Of a DNA stretch of 5,557 bases, positions 1-4,560 are shown one piece after another. Both the position numbers and the translations under genes were made by a program. The DNA comes from Chromatiales bacterium. GTDB taxonomy: Bacteria > Pseudomonadota > Gammaproteobacteria > SZUA-152. The notes under the pieces were generated by a model, which ran no database searches, was not told the DNA's origin, and worked only from the letters and a program-made list of their open reading frames with translations. The stretch spans positions 1-5,557 of the forward strand of contig JALTPW010000152.1 in assembly GCA_026999335.1 (NCBI GenBank), given 5' to 3'. How positions within the stretch are numbered: position 1 is the first letter of the stretch; each line of letters starts with the position of its first letter.

Positions 1-29
1 TAGCGAACCGCATCGTTACTTAATGACAT
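1..29 (-). CDS. possible start of a further gene, cut by the window edge
   Basis: An ATG at 29-27 opens a frame that reads MSLSNDAVR and leaves the window without a stop. A purine-rich GGTGGA (40-35) sits 5 bases upstream and could serve as ribosome binding site. It lies 67 bases downstream of the recR stop on the same strand, so it could be the next gene of the operon. Nine residues are too few to recognise a family, and the frame could be chance. Confidence 0.3.
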
Positions 30-96
30 TGCAATCCACCCACTTTAAGTAGAGGGTCGTTTAGTATTGAAGGACGGTACCGGGCAGGCTGGCGGA

Positions 97-693
97 TCAG
101 ATTTCGCGACGACCGGCAAAGGCGTGGGAGAGGGTGCCGCCATCGACGTATTCCAGTTCGCCACCGAGGGGCACGCCATGTGCGATGCGGGTGCTGCGGA
201 TGCCCTGGGCATGCACTATTGCGCTGATGTAGTGAGCGGTGGCCTCGCCTTCCACGGTGGGATTGGTGGCGAGGATCACTTCGCTGACCCCGCCGTTGGC
301 GAGGCGCGTCTCCAACTGATCCAGGCCGATCTCCTGCGGGCCGATGCCGTCCAGTGGCGAAAGGTGGCCCATGAGGACGAAGTACAGGCCGCGGTAGGCG
401 GTGGATTGCTCGATGGCACGCACATCGGCGGGGGATTCCACCACGCACAGCAGGCCCTGGTCGCGGCTGGCGTTGGCGCACAGCGGGCAGGTGTCCGTTT
501 CACTCAGGGTGCGGCAGTGGTGGCAGTGGCCGATTTTTTCCACGGTCTTTTGCAAGGAGCGGGCGAGTTGCACAGCGCCCTCGCGGTCGTGTTCCAGCAG
601 GTGAAAGGCCATGCGCTGCGCCGACTTCGGGCCAACGCCGGGCAGGCAGCGCAGATCCTCGATAAGGCGGCAGATAAGAGGGCTGAATTCCAA
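97..693 (-). CDS. recR: Recombination mediator protein RecR
   Basis: RecR acts in the RecFOR pathway, helping RecO and RecF load RecA onto SSB-coated single-stranded gaps. The 198 residues are close to the usual ~200. Visible parts are an N-terminal helix-hairpin-helix (LRCLPGVGPKSAQRMAF, about 14-30), a four-cysteine zinc finger (C57, C60, C69, C72), and a Toprim domain (about 80-175) with CVVESPAD at 83-90 and LATNPTVEGE at 141-150. The conserved GVPLGGELEYVDGGTLSHA follows near the C-terminus. The start is TTG at 693-691: the N-terminus MEFSPLICRLIEDLRCLPG lines up with E. coli RecR and no ATG or GTG lies nearby in frame. No Shine-Dalgarno is visible before it. The gene starts 23 bases after the ybaB stop, as in many bacteria, so translation is probably coupled to ybaB. 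Identification is secure; the exact start is slightly less so. Confidence 0.97.
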   Translation of the reverse strand: MEFSPLICRLIEDLRCLPGVGPKSAQRMAFHLLEHDREGAVQLARSLQKTVEKIGHCHHCRTLSETDTCPLCANASRDQGLLCVVESPADVRAIEQSTAYRGLYFVLMGHLSPLDGIGPQEIGLDQLETRLANGGVSEVILATNPTVEGEATAHYISAIVHAQGIRSTRIAHGVPLGGELEYVDGGTLSHAFAGRREI

Positions 694-716
694 GGTTATT
701 GAGAAATAACAGTGAG

Positions 717-1043
717 TTAAAATGGCATCTTAAAGCCATCTGGAAGATTAATGCCTGCCGTCATGCCGGACATTTTTTCCTGTGTGTTGCTTTCTACCTG
801 ACGCACGGCATCGTTCACCGCAGCGGCCAGCAGGTCTTCGAGCATTTCCTTGTCGTCGCCCATCAGACTATCGTCGATGGACACGCGCTTGACGTCATGG
901 CGCCCGGTCATGACCACGTTGACCATGCCGCCGCCGGACTGGCCGGTGACCTCCATGTTGGCCAGCTCTTCCTGGGCCTTTTTCATATTTTCCTGCATTT
1001 CCTGGGCCTGCTTCATGAGCTTGCCAAGACCACCTTTCATCAT
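717..1043 (-). CDS. ybaB: YbaB/EbfC family nucleoid-associated DNA-binding protein
   Basis: The 108-residue protein has the usual length of this family of small dimeric DNA-binding proteins. The N-terminal half is a long charged helix (GKLMKQAQEMQENMKKAQEELANMEV, about 7-32). A glycine-rich turn (GQSGGGMVNVVMTG) and a beta-strand/helix segment with KRVSIDDSLM and DKEMLEDLLAAAVNDAVRQVE follow; these are hallmark family blocks. The end GINLPDGFKMPF is also typical. The start is the first of two adjacent ATG codons, with GAGGTGAG 5 bases upstream. It usually sits directly between dnaX and recR. Here a 248-base spacer with a repeat element separates it from dnaX, and a promoter-like TATAAT at 1086-1081 lies in front. 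The exact biological role is not fully settled in the family; E. coli YbaB and Borrelia EbfC bind DNA. Confidence 0.96.
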   Translation of the reverse strand: MMKGGLGKLMKQAQEMQENMKKAQEELANMEVTGQSGGGMVNVVMTGRHDVKRVSIDDSLMGDDKEMLEDLLAAAVNDAVRQVESNTQEKMSGMTAGINLPDGFKMPF

Positions 1044-1080
1044 GATGTCTCACCTCATTTTTGGTTTACAACGGGCGGGG

Positions 1081-1110
1081 ATTATACCTGAGGGAAGGGT
1101 AATGATTCAG
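1081..1110 (-). promoter_or_regulatory. Candidate sigma70 promoter for ybaB-recR
   Basis: A perfect -10 hexamer TATAAT occupies 1086-1081. The best -35 is CTGAAT (1110-1105), matching the consensus at three of six positions with an 18-base spacer. Transcription would begin near 1074, giving a leader of about 31 bases that includes the ybaB Shine-Dalgarno. The -10 is convincing by itself; the -35 is weak. Confidence 0.55.
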
Positions 1111-1140
1111 GTTTTTGACCCGCCTATTGCCAAGAGTTTT

Positions 1141-1280
1141 TGTAGGAGCGGGTCATGCCTGCGAAATACGCCTTGCTTGCCGCAGAGGGTATGGAGAAAA
1201 ACAAATCCATTATTTTTCTGTTTCTCCGTGTCTCTGTGGCAAAGGGTTTTTTATCGCGGGCATGATGGTTCGCTCCTGTG
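1141..1280. repeat. Composite palindromic repeat (REP-like outer arms, second inverted repeat inside)
   Basis: The outer arms are 1144-1164 and 1254-1277. AGGAGCG (1144-1150) pairs with CGCTCCT (1271-1277), and TCATGCCTGCGA (1153-1164) pairs with TCGCGGGCATGA (1254-1265) with one G.T. The left arm reads TGTAGGAGCGGGTCATGC and resembles gammaproteobacterial REP sequences (recalled, not searched). Nested inside are TTGCCGCAGAG (1177-1187) against CTCTGTGGCAA (1232-1242), with one G.T, and GGAGAAA (1193-1199) against TTTCTCC (1221-1227). The loop is AT-rich. No open frame of its own is credible. It fills most of the gap between dnaX and ybaB and has no flanking T-run of an intrinsic terminator. 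It is probably a non-autonomous dispersed element. Confidence 0.75.
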
Positions 1281-1291
1281 GCAGCAAATGG

Positions 1292-3238
1292 TCAATCAAC
1301 GGGCTGCACGGAGCCGGGGTTGATCTGTGCGGCGAAGGTTTTGCACAGGGCCTGCACGGTGTGATCCTGCTCGATGCTGGCCTCGGCCTGACGCTGGCGT
1401 GCGGCCTGACGCTGTTTCTGGCGCGTCGCCGGGCTGGTATTGCCGGTCTGTTCCACGTTGATGCTGAGGGTGACGGTCTCACCCAGCTGTTGGCCCAGTG
1501 CCTCACGCAACAGATTTTCGCGCGCCGTGCTCAGCAGCTGCGCATGGGCGGGTGCGAGACTGAGGGTGAAGTGGTTGCCCTGCCGGCTCGTCAGTGCACA
1601 GTTCAACGCCAATTGCTGGTTGACGCCCTTCAAGTCCAGCGCGGTGGCCAGGGATTCCCATTCGTCCGGGCCCGGCACTACTTCGATGGCGGCTGCGGGG
1701 ACAATGGCCGCTGGTGCGGGCTCGGCCACGGCCAGTGTCTCGTGTCTCTCCGCAGTGGGGGCGGCGGCACTGGCCCGGGTGTTGCCGTAGGCCGGGGGAA
1801 TCTCTTCTTTCATATAGTCCGGCATCGGTGGCACATCGTCAGTGACAGGGGACTGATCCTGTGGCGGCGGATTTTGCCGGATAGCTGGCGGCATGGCCCG
1901 GGTTGCGATGGGTTGGCTCGGTGCAGTACCGGTATTTGCCGGTTTTTTTGTCTTTTTTATCGCTGCCGCCTTTGCCTTGCCGGTCAGCTGGGAACGCACG
2001 TCGGCCATGGCGCTGGCGCGTCGTGAGGTGTCCGTGGCAGGTGGTGCAGTGGGTGGACTGTGGCTTGATTGCTGCGATGCGCCGTGGTTTGCCGGCGCCG
2101 CTGCCGGCGTGGGCTGTGCGACGGCGGGTCGGGGCGGCGTATCGTCTCGGGTGCTGTGCGGACGAAAGGCCAGCATGCGCAGCAGTACCATCTCGAAACC
2201 GCCACGTGGGGTGGGGGCGAGGGGCAGGTCACGGCGGCCGATGAGGGCGATCTGGTAGTAGAGCTGTACGTCTTCCGGTGACAGGCGTTCGGCCAGTGCC
2301 AATACGGCCTCGCGGTCGGCCATTTCGTCGTTGACCACCCCGGGTACGGCCTGTGCCAGGGCGATACGGTGCAGGGTAGAAATCAGTTCGGCCAACACCC
2401 CGGCGAAATCCGGTGCCTGTTCCGCCAGCTGCGCGATGCGTGTGAGCAGGGCGCTGGCGTCACCATCGGCGAGGCCGGTGAGCAAATCGATGACGTGGTG
2501 TTGTTCGATACTGCCCAGCATGCTGCGCACATCGGACTCGCACAGGCTGCCACCACCGAAGGCGATGGCTTGATCAAGCAGGCTGAGGGCGTCACGCATG
2601 GAACCGTCGGCGACGCGGGCGATGAGGCCGAGGGCCGGGGTGTCAAATTCGATGCCTTCCTTTTCCAGTACCATGCCGAGATGGTTACGGATCTGCTCCG
2701 GCGACAGGTGCTTGAGGTTGAATTGCAGGCAGCGCGAGAGGATGGTGACCGGCAGTTTTTGCGGATCGGTGGTGGCAAGCAGGAACTTGACGTGCGGTGG
2801 CGGTTCTTCCAGGGTCTTCAACAGGGCATTGAAGCTGCTGTTGGAGAACATATGTACCTCATCGATGAGATAGACCTTGTAACGGCCACGGGTAGGGGCG
2901 TACTGCACGTTTTCTAGCAGTTCACGGGTTTCGTCCACCTTGGTGCGCGAGGCGGCATCCACTTCGATCAGGTCGACATAGCGGCCTTCGTTGATCTCCA
3001 TGCAGGTGCCGCACTGGCCACAGGGGGTGGAACTGATGCCCTGTTCGCAATTCAGCGACTTGGCGAGGATGCGTGCGATGGTGGTCTTGCCCACACCACG
3101 GGTGCCGGTGAACAGAAAGGCATGGTGCAGACGGTCGTTGTCCAGGGCGTTGGTCAGTGCCTGACGCACATGCGCCTGACCGACCAGTTCAGTGAAGTTG
3201 CGCGGGCGCCATTTGCGCGCCAGAACCTGATAACTCAT
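1292..3238 (-). CDS. dnaX: DNA polymerase III subunit tau (and gamma by frameshifting)
   Basis: This is the clamp-loader ATPase: tau/gamma with delta and delta' opens the beta sliding clamp, and tau also ties the polymerase core and DnaB helicase together. The start is ATG at 3238, giving 648 residues beginning MSYQVLARKWRP as in other DnaX proteins; an in-frame ATG 30 bases upstream lacks homology. The AAA+ module shows Walker A GTRGVGKT (45-52), zinc cysteines C64, C73, C76 and C79, Walker B LIDEVH (124-129), sensor 1 LLATTDPQ (153-160), arginine finger SRC (168-170) and sensor 2 GSMRDALSLLDQ (212-223). Residues about 362-520 are a Pro/Ala/Gln-rich linker. Residues about 522-600 form the tau-specific domain that binds polymerase alpha in E. 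coli, followed by a Gln/Arg-rich tail. A slippery site at codons 427-429 should give the short gamma form. Only a poor Shine-Dalgarno (AGG, 11 bases upstream) precedes the start. Confidence 0.97.
   Translation of the reverse strand: MSYQVLARKWRPRNFTELVGQAHVRQALTNALDNDRLHHAFLFTGTRGVGKTTIARILAKSLNCEQGISSTPCGQCGTCMEINEGRYVDLIEVDAASRTKVDETRELLENVQYAPTRGRYKVYLIDEVHMFSNSSFNALLKTLEEPPPHVKFLLATTDPQKLPVTILSRCLQFNLKHLSPEQIRNHLGMVLEKEGIEFDTPALGLIARVADGSMRDALSLLDQAIAFGGGSLCESDVRSMLGSIEQHHVIDLLTGLADGDASALLTRIAQLAEQAPDFAGVLAELISTLHRIALAQAVPGVVNDEMADREAVLALAERLSPEDVQLYYQIALIGRRDLPLAPTPRGGFEMVLLRMLAFRPHSTRDDTPPRPAVAQPTPAAAPANHGASQQSSHSPPTAPPATDTSRRASAMADVRSQLTGKAKAAAIKKTKKPANTGTAPSQPIATRAMPPAIRQNPPPQDQSPVTDDVPPMPDYMKEEIPPAYGNTRASAAAPTAERHETLAVAEPAPAAIVPAAAIEVVPGPDEWESLATALDLKGVNQQLALNCALTSRQGNHFTLSLAPAHAQLLSTARENLLREALGQQLGETVTLSINVEQTGNTSPATRQKQRQAARQRQAEASIEQDHTVQALCKTFAAQINPGSVQPVD
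1839..1952 (-). other. Predicted -1 frame tail of the gamma subunit
   Basis: After a -1 slip on A AAA AAG, the ribosome reads from G1952 in the -1 frame and meets TGA at 1841-1839. This adds 37 residues starting DKKTGKYRYCTEP and ending SVPCH, so gamma would be about 466 residues (429 + 37). In E. coli the -1 frame stops almost at once, giving a 431-residue gamma. The tail is basic and has no recognised motif. Its existence depends on frameshifting taking place. Confidence 0.65.
1928..1958 (-). promoter_or_regulatory. Programmed -1 ribosomal frameshift signal in dnaX
   Basis: The heptamer A AAA AAG (1958-1952) sits in the correct phase over codons ATA AAA AAG (I427, K428, K429). It is identical in sequence, and nearly in codon position, to the E. 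coli dnaX slippery site. Eight bases later a stem ACCGG (1943-1939) and CCGGT (1932-1928) closes a 6-base loop, a proper distance for a stimulatory structure. A second in-phase heptamer A AAA AAA (1949-1943) touches the stem. A purine-rich AAAGGCGG lies upstream of the first heptamer and could act like the E. coli internal Shine-Dalgarno stimulator. The mechanism is known for E. coli; its operation here is inferred. Confidence 0.85.
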
Positions 3239-3270
3239 GGAATTTGCTACCTGCGTTTGACAGGCCATCC

Positions 3271-3299
3271 ATTCTAGCGGGTTTTGTGGCGGGAGACAG
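3271..3299 (-). promoter_or_regulatory. Weak candidate promoter for dnaX
   Basis: TAGAAT (3276-3271) matches five of six -10 positions. CTGTCT (3299-3294), 17 bases upstream, matches three of six -35 positions. Transcription would start near 3264, about 26 bases before the dnaX ATG. Read-through from the ffs promoter is an alternative source of dnaX transcript. Confidence 0.3.
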
Positions 3300-3325
3300 T
3301 AGAATGAGGATTGAGAGGAACTGAC

Positions 3326-3359
3326 TTTTCACTGAGTCCTGGAAACTCAGTCCTGAAAA
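3326..3359. repeat. Inverted repeat between ffs and dnaX
   Basis: ACTGAGT (3331-3337) and ACTCAGT (3345-3351) form a perfect 7-bp stem over a 7-base loop. The pairing extends with TTTTC (3326-3330) against GAAAA (3355-3359) past a 3-base bulge. On the minus strand it starts 4 bases after the paired 3' end of the 4.5S RNA. The T-run lies before the stem and the A-run after it, so it is not a standard intrinsic terminator. It may be a processing hairpin or a protein site. Confidence 0.5.
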
Positions 3360-3363
3360 TGGA

Positions 3364-3475
3364 GACGGCCCATGCCAGCCACACCCCGGCACACGAATCC
3401 ACTGCTGCCGCTGCTCCCTTCCAGGCCTGACGGGGTTCACAGTTTATCGTTGCGAGGGGACCGACACGAGCCGCC
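3364..3475 (-). ncRNA. ffs: 4.5S signal recognition particle RNA (small bacterial type)
   Basis: This RNA binds Ffh to form the signal recognition particle, which brings ribosomes making inner-membrane proteins to FtsY. On the minus strand, the universally conserved domain IV apical hairpin is visible as GTCAGGCCTGGAAGGGAGCA (3431-3412), with the GGAA tetraloop at 3422-3419. CTCGCAACG before it and GTGTGCCGGG after it resemble the same regions of the E. coli RNA. The ends close in an 11-bp stem, GGCGGCTCGTG (3475-3465) with CATGGGCCGTC (3374-3364), including G.U pairs, giving about 112 nt against 114 in E. coli. A short T-run (TTTT, 3359-3356 region) follows the closing stem and might end transcription. 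Mature ends are inferred from pairing and could move by a few bases. The location directly upstream of dnaX occurs in other gammaproteobacteria. Confidence 0.93.
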
Positions 3476-3482
3476 ATCGAGA

Positions 3483-3524
3483 CCCGCTGAACAAGTGAAC
3501 CGGTTGATCGGCCCGTTCAGCGGG
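3483..3524 (-). promoter_or_regulatory. Structured 5' leader of the ffs precursor
   Basis: CCCGCTGAAC and GTTCAGCGGG (3483-3492 and 3515-3524 on the plus strand) are perfect 10-base inverted repeats around a 22-base loop. The predicted transcript start (near 3523-3525) falls at the outer end, so the stem would begin at the very 5' end of the precursor. A competing small hairpin, GCCCG/CGGGC (3511-3515 and 3521-3525), shares one arm, and the loop holds the palindrome AACCGGTT (3498-3505). E. coli 4.5S precursor loses a 24-nt leader to RNase P; this leader would be about 48 nt. The regulatory or processing role is inference. Confidence 0.5.
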
Positions 3525-3529
3525 CGGCA

Positions 3530-3560
3530 ATGATACCACCAAAACAGGGTCGGACGGCAA
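3530..3560 (-). promoter_or_regulatory. Promoter of ffs (extended -10)
   Basis: The -10 TATCAT (3535-3530) matches five of six positions and is preceded by TGG, making an extended -10 element. A -35-like TTGCCG (3560-3555) lies 19 bases upstream, longer than the optimal 17. The bases after the -10 are very GC-rich (GCCGCCCG), as in stable-RNA promoters under stringent control. It is placed 55 bases upstream of the mature RNA. Confidence 0.6.
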
Positions 3561-3567
3561 GCCCTGT
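3541..3567 (-). terminator. Weak intrinsic terminator candidate after the MOSC gene
   Basis: ACAGGG (3567-3562) and CCCTGT (3549-3544) form a 6-bp stem over a 12-base loop, followed by three more T residues (3543-3541). The stem is short and the T-run poor. It overlaps the -35 and spacer of the ffs promoter. Confidence 0.35.
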
Positions 3568-3653
3568 GTTGGCAGGGTGGATAAGGTCTCGTCGCCACGG
3601 CGCAAAGCTTGTCAGGGAAATACGATGACGCCCCCCTAAGGGATCAACATCCG

Positions 3654-4457
3654 CTAGTCGAGGACTTCCACCGGCTGACCCACCTCGAGCCGGCCGGTAC
3701 CATCGGCAATCACATTCTGGCCGAAAAAGATCTTGTGATCGCGCATGCGGTAAGCGGCCAGGGTGCGCAGCGGTTCGGCATCGACGTGGCGTTTGCCGCT
3801 GGTGGGATCGATGGTGGGGATTACGCAGCGGCTGCAAGGCTTGACCACGCGCAGGGTGAGATCGCCGATGCGCAGGCGCTCCCACTGGTCTTCCGCATAG
3901 GGCTCGCTCCCGTCAATGACCAGATTGGGGCGGAAGCGGCGCATGGACAGCGGTTCGGCCAGTCGACTATTGAGATCGTCCAGCGAGGCCTGGCTGATCA
4001 ACAGAATAGGAAAACCGTCACTGAAGGCGGTGATGTCGCCGGCCCGGGCATAGGCCGGATCCACCGCGCGCCGGCCGTCGTCGGGAAAATAGACCAGCCG
4101 GCAGTCAATGCCGAGAAAGCGGCCCAGCCATCCGGCAGCCGCATCGCCGCAGTCCAGCGCGCGGCAGTGATCGTTCCACACGATGACCTCGCGGATCGGC
4201 ATTTTTGGGGTGTGGGTGATTTGCAGTGCCTCCATGCCCGGTGCCGACAGGCGCAGGCCGTTGGCCAGGGGCTCGGGCTGGATCAGACACATGCGTGATT
4301 GTTCACGCTGGGTAAGGTAGCGGTCGCGGTCATCCACCACCATCCAGCGGCGGTCGTTGTGCAGGCCGACGTGTTCCACCGCCGACTGTTGCAGGGCAAT
4401 ACCGCCAAGGGATTTGACCGGGTAGATGCTGAGTTCACTGACGCGCAGGTTCGACAC
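3654..4457 (-). CDS. MOSC domain-containing protein (YcbX/mARC-like)
   Basis: The 267 residues have the two-part plan of YcbX and mARC proteins: an N-terminal beta-barrel domain (about 3-115, starting RVSELSIYPVKSLGGI) and a MOSC domain (about 125-265). Members bind molybdenum cofactor and, with reductase partners, reduce N-hydroxylated compounds. The segment VVKPCSRCVIPTIDPTSGK holds C208 and C211; a cysteine in this block is thought to bind molybdenum in the family. FRPNLVID (175-182) and FFGQNVIADGTGRLEVGQPV (244-262) are further family blocks. E. coli YcbX is about 100 residues longer because of a C-terminal 2Fe-2S ferredoxin domain, absent here, so an external electron donor would be needed. 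The start is GTG at 4457 behind a strong TAGGAGG. Substrate is unknown. It lies 93 bases after the phosphatase gene. Confidence 0.9.
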   Translation of the reverse strand: MSNLRVSELSIYPVKSLGGIALQQSAVEHVGLHNDRRWMVVDDRDRYLTQREQSRMCLIQPEPLANGLRLSAPGMEALQITHTPKMPIREVIVWNDHCRALDCGDAAAGWLGRFLGIDCRLVYFPDDGRRAVDPAYARAGDITAFSDGFPILLISQASLDDLNSRLAEPLSMRRFRPNLVIDGSEPYAEDQWERLRIGDLTLRVVKPCSRCVIPTIDPTSGKRHVDAEPLRTLAAYRMRDHKIFFGQNVIADGTGRLEVGQPVEVLD

Positions 4458-4463
4458 GCGGTG

Positions 4464-4470
4464 CCTCCTA
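4464..4470 (-). promoter_or_regulatory. Strong Shine-Dalgarno fixing the GTG start of the MOSC gene
   Basis: TAGGAGG (4470-4464) is a near-perfect anti-16S match, 6 bases before GTG at 4457. It is the best ribosome binding site in the window and decides the start, which also agrees with the family N-terminus. Confidence 0.85.
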
Positions 4471-4518
4471 AAGGTGTGGTTGTGTTTTGACGTGGGAAGG
4501 TTACCCAGTCCATTTGCG

Positions 4519-4560
4519 AAAAAACAGGGGACAGGCTCCTGAATGTCTATTCAGGTGTCC
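4519..4560 (-). terminator. Terminator-like hairpin overlapping the phosphatase stop codon
   Basis: On the minus strand CCTGAAT (4555-4549) and ATTCAGG (4544-4538) make a perfect 7-bp stem with a 4-base loop. GGACA (4560-4556) with TGTCC (4533-4529) extends it past a 4-base bulge. Four bases after the outer stem comes a run of six T (4524-4519). The TGA stop (4553-4551) lies inside the first arm. The bulge weakens the case. Confidence 0.5.

Noticed and set aside
67..702. Long open frame on the plus strand opposite recR
   Set aside because: It is antisense to a secure RecR frame and its translation shows only GC-rich shadow composition with no recognisable motif.
1087..1116. CCTGA...TCAGG followed by TTTTT on the plus strand, like a terminator
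   Set aside because: The stem is only 5 bp with a 15-base loop and there is no plus-strand gene to end; it lies between the -35 and -10 of the ybaB promoter by chance or as a weak dyad.
1843..1861. Similarity of ACAGGGGACTGATCCTG in dnaX to ACAGGGGACAGGCTCCTG after the phosphatase gene
   Set aside because: The match is short and the dnaX copy codes for normal linker sequence; chance is sufficient explanation.
1115..2026. 303-codon plus-strand frame opposite the dnaX 3' part and the repeat
   Set aside because: It begins inside the palindromic repeat, runs antisense to the dnaX low-complexity linker and shows no domain; it is a shadow frame.
3239..3268. In-frame upstream ATG for dnaX at 3268
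   Set aside because: The extra ten residues have no counterpart in DnaX proteins, while MSYQVLARKWRP at 3238 is the standard N-terminus.
3189..3477. Small minus-strand open frames across the ffs region
   Set aside because: They overlap the 4.5S RNA, lack ribosome binding sites and resemble no protein.
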